64,000 bases of DNA. Source: Polyporus tsugae (Eukaryota; Basidiomycota; Agaricomycetes; Polyporales; Polyporaceae). Shown piece by piece: positions 22,906-35,244 of this stretch (position 1 is the first letter of the stretch; every line of letters begins with the position of its first letter). The notes under the pieces are model-generated. The model ran no database searches, had not been told where the DNA came from, and saw nothing but the letters and a program-made list of their open reading frames with translations. The position numbers and the translations under genes are program-made. The stretch is from positions 191,001 to 255,000 of the forward strand of contig JAHRBS010000012.1 of the NCBI GenBank assembly GCA_024305745.1. The letters run 5' to 3'.

Positions 22906-24642
22906 ATCTACCACGCTCAAAGGGCAATAAAAGAGAAGGAAGAGGAGGGGAACGAGGACGAAGGAGCAGGTCGAGGAGGGAGGTTGACCAGGGCCGAAGG
23001 ACGAACCCGGACAGACGCGTCGCGTGGTGTGACCCGTGATGCTTAAGTCACGTGCGCGTGGTGTTGATTGGGGACCGTGACGCCAGGTCACAGTACGCAG
23101 GCTGCCACCGCTGTCGGCTTCGACTTGAACGACGACGTGCTCTCCACATCCACATCATATACATTGCTTTCTGAGCTGTTGATGGCCTCTTTATCCATTC
23201 CCTAACGATGTCTTACGCTCATTGTAACTGTTTCAATCACTGGGCCCGGGCTTGCCAGAGGACAAAAACTCAACGATCTCGAAGCCGACTCTCTCCTCTG
23301 CTTTGCTCAGGTGTCAATGATGCAGTCATGCGCAAAACCGTTGCGATAAGGCAGGCCATCTGATCAAGGGAGATGCTGGTGTCAGTAATATGGTGGTCTG
23401 GGTAATGTTACGGTGAGCATTCCATCATGAACGCCGGCGAAGCCAACCTCTGACCTCAGTTCCCGCAACTGTGGTGTACAATCAGTGCATCAGGCCTCAG
23501 GATTCGGGACCTTCCATCGATTCCACCGAAATGACCGCCTTCAGTTCCCTGTATAATATACCTCATTGTCTCTTGGATGGGGACGAAGATTGGTTGCGCT
23601 GACAGTCTCCGTTCTTGTCAGGGGCTACTTGCGGAAGGTATGTACATCACCTCGCTCCTGAATCTCAGTCGTGCACTCGCTCATCTCTCTTGCAAAGCTA
23701 ATGCGAGGATGCTCCCATACTCGAAGTTGACAGACAGAGAGGGTGTGGTCAGCTTCCTTGATCGTAAAACTAACGAATGCGGACACCGCAATCCAGCGAC
23801 ACGGCTTGCGTGGTGATAGCAACCCCAAACTGGCGACTGAAGTACGTACAGTTCGCGGTTTGTGAAGAAAATTTGTTCGTCTGTCAGCGTGTCGCTGAGT
23901 CTGAAGGATCTGTCAACGGTGCTATGAAGGCCGGGTTTGTCCGTGTTACAGCTATCCGCCTTTGTGGCCAACTGATTGCGCACCTTAGATACCCCAATCT
24001 TCGAAACAGCATCCGCACAACTGTTGCTCTCAAGCACGAACGCCCGAACATACTTATTCGGCCTCAGGGGGTATAGATGCTGGTGCTGTTCTTGGCTCCA
24101 ACATGTATGTACCTGCTATCCACAAATTTCAGTGTTCGATCTAAATCGAACTTCTGTTTGTCGTGTAGCATAGCTGTGCTGTGCTCCGCGTGTGTAGGGT
24201 CATCGTGATGGCTTTTGTTCATTGGTCAAGGAACGTGCGTCATTCGCAAACAATGACTCTGAAGGTGATCAGGAAACCTTAAACGGTTATGGGCGGAGAC
24301 CTGTGTTCATGAACGTTTCACAGGTGAATGTGACGTTACGGAGACAGGACTTCCTTTATTCGGTCTATGTTTGAAGCATTTAGTTGGCTCTCTCAATGCC
24401 TTCAGGCTTAGGATGCGCAGCGGTGACTCCCGCTCGCACGGCCTCACGGGGTTGTAGTCTTTGCCAGGCGAGTTGTATCAGTATTCCTGCTCCCAGGTTT
24501 CATCAATCTATTAACGAAGAACCCAGCTTTCCCGAGCACAGCTTTACGTGGCTGGTGCTCGTCCGTCCAACTATTTATCCAGGCGTGCTTTCGAGGCGGC
24601 GTTCATCAGGGCTCTCTCGCAAATCGAACCTTCCGCTCCAAG
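22906..24642. other. Intergenic region, 1.7 kb
   Basis: Between divergent condensin and GMC genes. A minus-strand frame at 23681-24037 has protein-like composition and a possible splice donor, but no domain I recognise and no continuation, so I leave it uncalled. I see no RNA gene. Confidence 0.4.
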
Positions 24643-26955
24643 ATGTTGCTTCGCCACTCCCCCCTCATCGGTCTGCTGTGCTTACTCAGACAGGGTTCAG
24701 CGTTGCTTGTGGTCGACCCCACACAAGTGACGAAGAAGTCGTATGACTTCATCATCATCGGCGGTGGAGCTGCAGGATCCGTCCTAGCACACCGCTTGAC
24801 GGATCATTCGACCACTAACGTCCTCCTCATTGAGGCTGGAAGGAGGTAAGGAGACATGAACGGCTTCTCTCCCGTGCTCACCATGCTCATTCTTCGCTTC
24901 AGTAACACGGACGGGCCCGACGTCAACGACATCGAGGTCCCATACTTCGTCGCCGACATTCCCGCGTCTTTCGATTGGAACTATACCACCGTGCCTCAAA
25001 CGGCGCTCAATAACAGGTCCCTTTCGTATCCTCGCGGGTACGTCCTCGGCGGCAGCACCTCCACCAGTGAGCTTTCCATCCACCATCGATCCGCTCGGAG
25101 TGGGTGCTGACCGGCCTTCTAGATTTCATGTTCTACACGCGCGGAGCATCCGATGAGTTCGATAGGCTCGCACGCATCTCCGGCGACGAGGGCTGGTCGT
25201 GGAAGTCCATGCTTCCATACATCCTGAAGGCAAGCGCGCGCCTCCTCCGATTCGCGATCCTCTGGGACCATACTAACTGCGCACCGCTCCCGTCGGCAGA
25301 GCGAGACACTGACGCCACCCGCTGACGGACACGACACGGAAGGTCAAATCAATCCCGCGGTCCATGGGAAGACCGGCCCCGTCCTGACGAGCTTGCCCGG
25401 CAATGCGAGTGTCCTCGACTCGCGGGTGCTGCAGACGACGTCGGAGCTCGCCGAGTTCCCCTTCAACCTGGACATGAACTCCGGGAACCCGCTTGGGGTC
25501 GGCTGGCTGCAGTCGACGATTGGCCACGGAGTGCGCAGCAGCGCCGCGACGGCGTTTCTGGACCAGGAGACTCTCGATCGGAAGAACCTGGACGTCCTGA
25601 TCGGAACCCGTGTGACGCGTCTTCTGCAAACCGGTAGGAAGGAGGGCAGCCCTGTCTTTTTGGGTGTGGAGCTCGCACAGTCGGCATCAGGTACGTGTGG
25701 GGTGCGCTTAGTTGAGTCGGTTTCCAGCTAACTGGCGTACTAGGGCTGCGGATGCAAATCACGGCGACGAAGGAGGTCATTCTGTCTGCAGGTAATGGTT
25801 CCCAACCACGCCATCAGCTCAGCTCTCACATACAACCCCCAGGGTCCATTGGTACCCCGCAGATTCTGATGATGTCCGGCATTGGGGACCCGGAGGAGCT
25901 TGCGGCTCATGGGATCGCCACGGTTGTAGATGCCCCTGACGTAGGCAAGCACATGCAGGACCATCCGTGGGTCCCGCTGCAGTGGCAGCTGAACACCAAC
26001 GACACGCTCGATAGCATCAACAGGAACCCAGATCTCTTCAATGCAGCTGTCGAGATCTACAACGCCACGAAGCAGGGCGTCATGGCTAACAACCCGGGAG
26101 GCAATCAGATTGGGTGGTTCAGACTCCCACGCAACTCCTCCGTCCTGACAGATTTTGGAGACGCAACCGCAGGACCCTCGTCACCTCACTTCGAGTTGAC
26201 TTTTGGCGTGCGCGCGCCCGTTCACATCGCATCTTCTCATGGTAGCTCTGACATCAGCTTCCTTCTTCCGCTTCGCAGAATTCGTTCCTCTCCTTCACGC
26301 AGCCCGTCCCTGCCACTGGCAGCTTCATGAGCATGTGCGTCGTGCTCGTCGCACCGACGTCCCGTACGTGCCGCCATCTGGCCTCCCACACTAACATCGC
26401 GTGGCCCGTTCTGATGCCCGTCTTCCTCTTCATCACAGGCGGATCCGTGAAGCTAGCGTCGGCGTCGGCGTTCGACGCACCGCTCATCGACCCCGCCTTC
26501 ATGCAAACGCGCTCCGATCTCGCCACACTGACGGAAGCAGTAAAGGCCGCACACCGGTTCGCAGCGGCCTCTGCTTGGCGCGATCTCATCATCGCGCCCT
26601 TCGCCGATGCCGTAAACACGACCACGGACGCGGACATCCACGCGTACATCGCCAGTGGGGCCGCGACCTTCCGGCACCCAATGGGCACAGCCAGGATCTC
26701 GACGTCGGAGTTCGGCTTGGGCGTCGTCGACTCCAACCTCTTGGTGGAGAACGCGGTCGGCTTGCGGATAGTCGACGCCTCGGTATTCGTGCGTATTCAT
26801 TCGGCGGATGGACTTATCGTTGATAGCGGTGCGCTCGCTGACGGCACTGCTCTTTTTAGCCGCATATCTTCGGTGCACATCTCCAGGCACCCGTTTACGC
26901 CATCGCTGAGCGAGCTTCGGACCTGGTCAAGCGGGCACATGGCATCCCGTTGTGA
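24643..26955 (+). CDS. GMC oxidoreductase, aryl-alcohol-oxidase-like, secreted
   Basis: Nine exons, 24643-24845, 24903-25066, 25123-25229, 25300-25690, 25744-25791, 25843-26207, 26279-26363, 26439-26788 and 26860-26955, give 602 residues. Residues 1-20 look like a signal peptide. The FAD dinucleotide fold starts at G40 ([10 protein letters not shown]), followed by IEAG, the GGSTSTNF signature, and [16 protein letters not shown]. Two active-site histidines, H534 (HPMGTA) and H578 (GAHLQAP), are 44 residues apart, as are H502/H546 of Pleurotus aryl-alcohol oxidase. Such enzymes oxidise aromatic alcohols and pass electrons to oxygen, supplying peroxide to ligninolytic peroxidases. The intron 25230-25299 begins with GC (GCAAGC), a GC-AG intron required for frame and for the [14 protein letters not shown] join. 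The substrate is inferred; related glucose or choline-type activity cannot be excluded. Confidence 0.9.
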
Positions 26956-27457
26956 GAGTCGAATGATTGAATAGGCGACAGACGTGATCTGCCATTGACA
27001 TTTGTCTGCTGTGCTGCATATATTGTGGTATGTATACTGGGTGCTTCGAGCGCAGCCATTGTACATATGTATTCTTTTGACCGGGCCTCCTCCAATCCAC
27101 TTCCCCTCAGCTTCGATACTCGGCCGCCGAGACCGCTGCATTCTAACGCAACTTTCCAAAGCCGTGGACTGCGTATCTTCTCAGCATCAAACTCCCGCGA
27201 AGCCCGGACCCTAATAAGTAGACCCCCCGCCTTGTCCCCGCCCGCGGTAGTACATAGTACATAAGTAGACCAACCCGGTAGAATATGTCTAGCGGCGTGG
27301 GGGAGACGCACGTTCTCGCTTCTGCCTCTACAACGAAATTAACCTAGACGCATTCTGATTCGAACCCAAGCATTGGCTTTAGTACAAATGTGCGGGCCAA
27401 CGCGCGGGGGTGCATCGCCGCAGATCAACCCAGCCATACCCACATAATCCGCCTACC
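26956..27457. other. Intergenic region
   Basis: No gene found. It contains the GMC 3' flank and the promoter of the first methyltransferase. Confidence 0.5.
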
Positions 27458-28273
27458 ATGCCAGTCATCCTGTCGACCCCTCTGCTCAAGATTCCGCTCT
27501 TGGCGGGGAATGCTTTATTCACGTACTATGGCATGACTCCTCCGAGGCAACCGCCGCCACCGAAGGAGCAGCTCAGGTTTACCGTTCCTGACCTGATGAC
27601 GAGGACGACAAGGCTCCAGATGGCCGCGACGGCCGTTTCGAAAGTGAGAGACTTGTCCGATCCCCATCGAACCGTATTCTGATTCACGTTGCTCGCTCAG
27701 TACGTGCTATGCGGGGCCGCCATCGCCGAGGCGGTAGTCCTCCTCGCACATCGCCTCCCACAGCCGTACTCCGACCGCATCCTCACCGCCCTCCTTCTCA
27801 CGACCAACGTAAACGAACAGGCCGTCGCATCGATATCAGCGCTGCAGATCACGCCAGCGTCCGCTGCTGGGTGCCTGCTCGGGATCATGGGAGGGATCAT
27901 CCGGGTCTGGTGCCACCGCACGCTGGGCAAGTTCTTCACCTGGCAAATGGCCGTGCGCGACGACCACGAGCTCGTCACGAGCGGGCCGTACGCGCTCGTG
28001 CGGCACCCGAGCTACACCGGGTGGCTGCTCATGATCGCCGGCAACTTCTTGCTGCTCGCGAGCCCAAAGTCCTACTTCGTCGAGTCGGGCCTGCGCGATT
28101 CGGTCGTTGGGAGAGCGGTGGCGCTTGCGAGCTTTGCGTACTGCATGTTCAGCACCGCGAACTTGGTGGGCCGGGTGGCCAAGGAGGATACGGTGCTCAG
28201 GAAGGAGTTTGGGCCACGGTGGGACGCATGGGCAAGGCAGACACCTTATCGTCTTATTCCGTTTGTGTATTGA
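27458..28273 (+). CDS. Isoprenylcysteine carboxyl methyltransferase-like protein, copy 1
   Basis: Two exons, 27458-27643 and 27701-28273, encode 252 residues. The C-terminal ICMT/PEMT-type domain is clear: RVWCHRTLGKFFTW, then LVTSGPYALVRHPSYTGW (SAM-binding and catalytic core), and a terminal TPYRLIPFVY. Four or five hydrophobic helices are expected, so it should be a membrane protein, probably of the ER. ICMT (yeast Ste14) methylates the prenylated C-terminal cysteine of CaaX proteins such as Ras, Rho and lipopeptide pheromones. The protein is similar to copy 2 at 28937-29770, with the single intron at the same place, so the two arose by tandem duplication. Whether it acts on prenylcysteine or another acceptor is not shown by sequence. 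Confidence 0.88.
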
Positions 28274-28936
28274 AGTCCGTTTATCAGTGAGAGTCGGACG
28301 TGTTACGTATATCCGACGTCGGACCCGATCGAGCCTTAAGCTGACTATTAGACGTGACGCGAACTCGGCAGGCGACGGTGTCACGTCGGTGTGCACTCAG
28401 CGCAACGGCGGAGATCCCAGTGCGCAGTCTAAGTGACTCTAAGTGATCGCGTATTTCCATACGGGGTCCATAACATTCAATGGCTGGGCTTTGGATTGTC
28501 CGGAACTAAGTAGGAGCCGCAGAATATAGATATAGTGCCGCCCACAATTTCATTTTAAAATTTAAAGCCACCCAACAACGACATCCCGGCGATAAACATG
28601 GTAGGCTCCCATGGCCAAAGGACCGTCACAAGACCTCGCACATTGACAACAGCGATGGAAAACTGGTGAGGACGAATGACGAACGTAACACGAGCTCCCA
28701 CAGAACGTATTGAAAGGTGACGGTGTCAATAAGGCAAGACAAATTGAGCTGAATGGAACGCACTTGAATGTTACACACGCAGCTGTCAGCCGGTGCAGAC
28801 ATGCATGTTGGTTGTGGCCAGACCGCCTGAAGCGACTGCCAGACCTAGTATAAATGAAAAACCAGTCTCACCTCTCCGACTATTTATCGACGCGACCAAG
28901 TTGCGCACGCACGCACTGGCAACTTGGCATCCAACG
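28274..28936. other. Intergenic region between the two methyltransferases
   Basis: No gene found. The last 90 bp include a TATA box for copy 2. Confidence 0.5.
28848..28854 (+). promoter_or_regulatory. TATA box of methyltransferase copy 2
   Basis: TATAAAT lies 89 bp upstream of the ATG at 28937. I see no equally good box in front of copy 1, so the two copies may be regulated differently. Confidence 0.55.
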
Positions 28937-29770
28937 ATGGCCTTCCTCGCACCCGCGTTGAGCACCCCGCTGCTGAAGGTCCCTCTTCTCCTTGGGAATG
29001 TCTTGTGGACCTACCACGGGATGTCGCCCCCGAAACCGCCGGCGAACGCAACTGAGCTCAAGAGGATAGGGTCCACGCCCGACTTCCTCTCCAAGTCCCG
29101 CTTCCCAAGCGTCCTGCGGGCGTGCTCAGCCACGGCCAAGGTACGTTCGCAGCATTAGTGCACGCCCAGGTACACACGACTTACATAGCACATTCTGATC
29201 GGCCGTCCCTCATCATCATAGCTCGTACTGTGCGGCATCGCGCTGACCGAAGCGGCGGTCCTCCTGGCCCAGCAATACCGCTCGCCCTTCTCTGATCGTC
29301 TCCTCACCCATCTCCTCCCTGCCAAGACTTCGCCATCGCTGCACCTCACCGCGATATCGGCGGTGGCCTGCGCCCTTGGCATCGCGGGGGGCTCGATCCG
29401 GGGATGGTGCCATCAGACGTTGGGTCGGTTCTTCACATGGGAGGTGGCCGTCCGCGACAACCACCAGCTGGTCACGAGCGGGCCGTACTCGATCGTGCGC
29501 CATCCGAGCTACACAGGCTGGGTCTTCCTGATGGCCGGGAACTTCATGCTGCTCGCGAGCCCGGGCTCGTACTTCACGGAGGCGGGGCTGTGGGAGAGCA
29601 CCGCGGGAAAGGCCGTGGCGTGCACGGTCATGGGGTACCTGACCTGGGTGACGATCCAGCTTATCAAGCGGACGGCGAGCGAGGACGAGATTTTGAGGAA
29701 CGAGTTCGGGGCGCAGTGGGACGAGTGGGCGAAGAAGACTCCGTATCGGTTGATACCGTTCGTCTACTGA
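28937..29770 (+). CDS. Isoprenylcysteine carboxyl methyltransferase-like protein, copy 2
   Basis: Two exons, 28937-29140 and 29222-29770, give 250 residues. It shares with copy 1 the N-terminal pattern STPLLK(V/I)PLL, the intron position, the core LVTSGPYSIVRHPSYTGW and the identical end TPYRLIPFVY, while the loops between differ strongly. Key ICMT residues (the RHP motif and the E/W positions near the C-terminus, EFGAQWDEWAKKTPYR) are kept, so it appears functional. Role as for copy 1: methylation of prenylated cysteine, or a related membrane methyl transfer. The start is the first ATG giving the family N-terminus, with a TATA box 89 bp upstream. The stop is 107 bp from that of the convergent permease. 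Confidence 0.88.
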
Positions 29771-29877
29771 ATACTAGATTGAAGGGGATGCAGTGATGTA
29801 CATCCGGAAACACATGTTCTCTATGAGGGCATCCCGAGTCAGCATGTTCATTACGGGAGGAAGCTGCAGGACGGCGT

Positions 29878-31951
29878 TCACGCCATGGAGGCGTTCTTCG
29901 TATCACGAAGTACGGATTCCTTCGATTCTGATAGAGACGGGGTATCGATCTCATCCCGTGATTCCTGACCCGTGATGATGACTTCGTCCACGAAGGTTTC
30001 TTTCGCAGGGAACGTCAACGAGAGGAACGAATACACGACCAGAGATACGAAGAACTGGCGGAGAGGGCGTCAGCACGGCGAACGATAGGCTGCAAGTGAC
30101 GGAGTCCACTACTCACGCCGAACAGCCACGCGAAGTCGAAAGTCTTGAATGCGCCCCCGATCTGCACAGCAGGGTTCACAGTAGCAACTAGACCGGGTAT
30201 GTTCGGAGGAACGGCAACGAGGATTGTAACCACGGCCCTCCAGTTCTGCGCCCTCTCGTAAGTGGGTGGCCGTGAACGTACATGGCGTTTCACTTACAAA
30301 GCCGTATGTATATCGGTAGCGTCCGTGCGGACGATACATCGACGGTACATCCACCTTGCAGCGATGCACGATCCAGTACTGATGAAATCGTCGGTATTCC
30401 GACTCCCCGTCCATATGTCAGACGCACTTACATCAGCAACCATGATGGCGGCGAAAGGACCTAGGAAGACCGTATAGCCATTCATGAACGACAGGAACCC
30501 CTGCGCAGTTGAGACGATCTCCCAAGGTACGAACGCCCACGGCGCGATGACGGCGGTGATGATCTGGCCCCGTTTGATATTGATGTAGCGCGGGAAGAGA
30601 ACGGTCATGTCGTTCGCCGCGGAGATCGTGTTCGCAGAGACGTTTGTTCCGAGTGTGGCTAACGCGAAGGAGAACGCGGCGAAGAACGCGGCTGGGCGGT
30701 TGTCCCAGTGGTCGATGAGGGTCAGAGGGTTCCAGAGGACTTTGCCGTAGAGAGCGACTCCTGCAGACGTCACGGCGATTCCGATGAAACCTCCGAAGGT
30801 GAAGGCCACAGGGATAATCAGGAGCTGTATGTATTGCCTGTAGACGAAAATGTTACACTCGAGGGACGGTGAGAACAAACTCGAAACTCACGCTCGTTCA
30901 TTCTTCGCGTAGCGCTGTGGAAATGCATGAGCGCTGTAGACGAAACTGCAGCATATTTCCGCACCGTAAAGTCGGGAATATTTACTGCAACAGTCGCGTA
31001 GATAGCCAGAGCACTGTTCAAGGCGTGCAGCCAGGCATAGGAGAGAGCGCTACCGGAGAGAGCACTATGCTGGTCCAAGAGGGCCGTGTTTGACGGCACT
31101 TTGACGAACGCCCAAACAAGCATCGCGATCCACGCCGGCGGAACGATGGCGGCTTTCAGCATGAACAGCCACCGGATACGTTGCGGCGACACGAACATGA
31201 AAGGCATAAGTATCAGCCAATACAGGAAGAAACATAGCAACCCTGTGGAACACTAATCAATCTTCGACGTTCAGGAAGGCGCGGATCCTAGAACGAACTT
31301 ACCGGACGTGGTAGCGTTGGTGCTTGGGGGAAGGTGGTTCGGCATTCTTGCGATAGACGGCCATATTGCCTTGAGCATTTGGTATACACACTGGGAGCCG
31401 GTGTACGCCTGGACGCTGAGCCAGAACATCGACAGGACCATCCGACTGACGACGCTGAAATAGCTGAACCAAAACCCGAACGACGAGCGGTTCAGCACGG
31501 GGAAGCTGACGTGTAACCGAGCCCCAATCGTCCCGTTCAGTACCATAACGATTGAGATGATGATGGTCCCGACTGCGATAGCAGGTAATGCCTGACGCCT
31601 AGACCGGCAGATGAGGGTCATTAGCAATTTTGGAGGACCAGATAGGTAAATTTCGTACCACGATAGTCCTATGGCGAGCATGCTAGACGCAAGTTGCCAC
31701 CCGGGGGCGTTCCAGGCGTCGGATACCCAGTAGGCAACGTAGTTGACTGTCGACCACGTTCGCTGTCAAAAACAAATGCCGGCCGCGTAAGGCTACATAT
31801 ACAGACGTATCAGAATAGGAACACTGCTCACGTTCTCGGGTGGTACAGGATCCATGTCCTTGTTAGACCATCTACCGCTCGGCGCGAACGTCGACGGCTC
31901 TGGTTCGAGCACCCAAGCGGACGGGTGTACCCAGCTGGAGAGCTTTGCCAT
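29878..31951 (-). CDS. NCS1-family permease (uracil/uridine/allantoin type)
   Basis: Eight exons, 31951-31832, 31762-31303, 31242-30965, 30914-30892, 30837-30432, 30378-30298, 30254-30117 and 30054-29878, give 560 residues; exon 4 has only 23 nt. About twelve hydrophobic segments are present. Family landmarks of Fur4/Dal4/Fui1 permeases: SNKDMDPVPPENRTW before helix 1, NYVAYWVSDAWN, NIPDFTRYAKNERAQY (built across three exons), GTNVSANTISAANDMT, PRYINIKRGQ and the VDVPSMYRPHGRYRY loop. These proton symporters bring nucleobases, nucleosides or allantoin across the plasma membrane. Substrate specificity cannot be read reliably; allantoin is suggested, weakly, by the allantoinase 13.5 kb away. 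The N-terminus is shorter than in yeast Fur4, and the C-terminal tail is acidic with Ser/Glu, where endocytic signals usually lie. Confidence 0.9.
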
Positions 31952-32460
31952 AGGAGAAGCAGTCTGGATCAAGCTTAGGACCGGTGCCAGACGAGTATGC
32001 GAAACGTGAATGGGGACGTACGCCGAAAGCTGCGCATTCCGAGTTGCATTATTATTTTGCCAAGCAGCTCCCGTCCTGAACCTGGACGGTCTGATTGGAA
32101 CGCATGGATAGCGTGCTTTAGGGAGGCTAATCTGGTGGTGCGGGGTCATCGTGGTACAGAGGAAGCAGCCGTGAGAAAGTCGACGTGCTCGCTCCGAGTC
32201 GCTCGGCTTCAAGATGGCGCCGAGTTGGCCTGGCCAAGCGGCCGATGCCAGAGGCCCACTCGGAGCGCTGAGCTCTTGGGACGAACTTGGAAAAGTATAT
32301 ACCACAAACCATAATCTATCCTCATGTGTTCGAGAATATCTATAGATACCGCCTCCGGCGAAGGGGAAATCCATGCCCTAGTATGTAGGATACACATCAA
32401 ATGTCTTCTGCAAGTTTTCCATACTTACTACACGTTATTCGTACAAGCTAGATATGATGC
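31952..32460. other. Intergenic region upstream of the permease
   Basis: No gene. It holds the promoter of the permease and the 3' flank of the aldo-keto reductase; a TATATA is found at about 32297 but is 345 bp from the start. Confidence 0.4.
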
Positions 32461-33690
32461 TCAATCAACGTCGACTGGGTTCCAAGTAATCGTGCCGTCC
32501 TTTCCGCGGTCGAGAGCGTCAATCGCAGCTATATCCTCCGCGCCCAATTCGAAGTCGTAGACCTCTGCGTTGCTGACCACGCGAACTGGGTCCGCGGACT
32601 TCGGCAGGGGAGCGAATCTAACATCGACAATTGGGTTCCCGTGGATAGTCGCGAGGAGTACAGGAAGGACGCACCCGCGCTGCAGCGACCAACGAACGAG
32701 CACCTGAGCAGGCGATCTGTTGTGCTGTCCGCGGTTTCAGTGCGCGTTGGGTACACGAACCCGCTGCAGACCGACCTTCTTTGCCACCTCGAGGATGGCT
32801 GGGACATCCCACTGCGCCCGCATGAGCGGCGCATACGCTTCTATGAAGATGTCATGCCTCTTGCAGTAATCGACGATCTCCTTCTGCTGGTTCAAGGGTT
32901 GAAGCTACGTAAAGGTACCCTAAGCACCTTGTGAGCACACGGATAAGCTTGCTGCAACTTACTTCGATCTGATTTATATCCGGGAGCTCCAGGCCAGCCT
33001 CCCGGATCTCCTCGATGTGCTTGACGCCGCTGTCTCGCGCAGTATCAGTGGACGTTCGCGAAAGCCACGCAGTCAGAGAGAGCTCACTAGTTCGACACGC
33101 CGATAGAACGGACCTTGCCCGCCGCCTTAGCTTCGACAAGGGCCTTCCACGTGGCGAGGCGGGTGGGCTTGTCGGACATCGCGCTGTGGATCAGCATGTA
33201 GTCCAGGTAGTCTAAGCCGAACTTCTTCAGCGAATCGTCCACGGCAGCGAGGGTCTTCTCGTAGCCGTGCTCGTCGTTCTGGATCTTCGAAGCTGCGTGG
33301 ACATGAGGCTCTGACTCAGTTCCGCGGGCGACATGTGGAATTACCGAGGACCCACTGATGTAGAGCTGGCTGCGCGGGATGCCGCTCTCTCGAACAGCCT
33401 CGCCCACCTGGGCTTCGTTTCCGTACATGCGAGCAGAGTCAACGTGACTGCGAGGGCACAAGGATGTCAGCGTACCCTTTACCCGATCTGCCCAGATGGC
33501 CATACCGGTAACCAGCCTTCAAGGCCGCCAGGGATGCTGCCTTAGCGTCATTGTTGAGGTAGACGCCAAGGCCGAGGAGAGGAAGCTCGTAACCTGCAGG
33601 AAGGAACGTGAGCAAAAGCCGGGTTAAGGCAGCGAGGTTCATACCGGAGCGTAGACGCACAGTCGTATCGATGGCAAGAGGGGACGACAT
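32461..33690 (-). CDS. Aldo-keto reductase (AKR, 2,5-diketogluconate-reductase-like)
   Basis: Eight exons, 33690-33645, 33593-33506, 33447-33356, 33292-33088, 33029-32963, 32904-32776, 32724-32675 and 32617-32461, give 277 residues, normal for small AKRs. The catalytic tetrad is complete: D48 and Y53 (HVDSARMYGNE), K78 (YITSKI) and H111 (MLIHSA). The NADPH-binding end shows LPKSADPVRVVSNAEVYDF. AKRs reduce aldehydes and ketones with NADPH; the true substrate is unknown. The intron 32674-32618 is 57 nt, a multiple of three with no in-frame stop, so retention would insert 19 residues before FAPLPKS instead of breaking the protein. The splice is preferred because it restores the usual SLQRG-F-x-PLPKS join. 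Confidence 0.92.
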
Positions 33691-35244
33691 GACTCAGAGA
33701 GAACCGGTTGTGCTGGTAAGGGCGATAGTAGGGAATCAAGTTAGATGCTACGGGCTCGCGACCTACCCTACCTAGGCCTGTTCTTAGGTGTGGGGTCTCA
33801 TATTCTGGCGGAAAGGCATATATACAATAACCCCTGTCACGCGGCCGGGGGGGAACAAAGTTGAGATCTTGAGACCCCGAGCTTGTCGATCTAAAGCTCC
33901 GAGCCCCCAATAAGTTACGAATAACCTCTTGAAGTACGCACTGTTCGGACCTTCGTCAGCAATGTCAAGTGGTGGGATCGATGGTAAGCCAGCACTTCAC
34001 CCAGATAACATCGAAGAAGCTTTGGAATGCAAACGGCATCAGGTCCCCTCTCGGCGGCGGCAAGGTCCCCGGTCTACCATAACGCGCTCAACCTGGACAA
34101 GTTAGTGCAGGTGGGAACAGATCAGCGAAAGCAGTCGAGCACCAGGGCCAAAATGTACTTTCTCGGATGGTGTTATGTAGTCATTGCGACCTTGAGACGT
34201 CGAGCTCCCAGCAACGTTACATAACGGAAGTCTCGAGATCGTCCTTGGTGATTGGCCAAGGCCACGGAATGCCCAGTGATGTGATGGATCCGACATTCAC
34301 CAGACATATGTACCTTGGTCCGTCTGAGCGTTCCTATACCAAGACACAACAACATGAGCTACACTCCCATGCGAAGACCAGAAGTATGATAGATGAAGAC
34401 AAGGGGCAGTAGAAAGAGAAAGATGTTCCCTTTTGAGCTTCACGGACAAGCAAGCTAATCAAATTAATTCGAAGGGCAAGTCGGAACAGAAGGCGTTGAG
34501 TTGAGGTCGCGTCGGAGGGAGGCTTAAATAGTGGGTGCGGAGAAAACAGCACTAGTGGCGGGTTCCCAACACAAGAAGTCGTCTTCTAAGTTCTGAGACG
34601 GAGTGATGCTGAGAATTATTCCGGAGCGGGGGCCGTCTGAGAAAGTTTCAATAAGCCGGTGAGGATGAATCGATGAAGAGAGAGATGGGATTCCGGAGTT
34701 AGGGCCTGTGTGTATGGCATGGTACCAGTACGAGCGCAGCGTCGATGATGGGCGGCGGTTGCTTGGATTTGTACCGTAAGCGCACAAGGCGCTCTGCTGC
34801 CAGCCAGCGCTATCCGCCTATCCCTCTCCACGCTGCCAGGGCCACGACCATCCAACCTCGCTACAACCCTCTGGATGATGAATTCTGCCAACATAAATAC
34901 GGGATGGTGTCAACCTGCATGCTGTACGCTCCAATCCATGCTTTCAAGAAAGCACGCCGAAGCTCCTGCTGCGAAGACTGATTACCAGGCGGACCTCAAC
35001 TGATGAATCAACATCTGGAAGCCTCCGAGAGGCTTCTCGGGAAACAACACGAAAATCGAGGTCCTGTTCCGGGGCATACTCCGCTGTTGGGTCCAAATCT
35101 TCCAAAAGGTACGAATTCACGTACAGTTCCGACCGCGCACCGCTGGATAACGCCCTAGACCTCATGCAGTGCCTGCGCGCGATCCTTCCGTTCGCTCTCA
35201 CCAAGTCCCCCTCTGCCAAGCAACGCGCCCCGCCGCCAACATCC
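33691..35244. other. Intergenic region, 1.55 kb
   Basis: No coding sequence I can support. Divergent promoters of the aldo-keto reductase and the FAD oxidase lie at its ends. Confidence 0.5.

Noticed and set aside
23681..24037. 119-codon minus-strand ORF between condensin and the GMC gene
   Set aside because: Protein-like composition but no recognised family, no continuation in neighbouring exons and no promoter signal.
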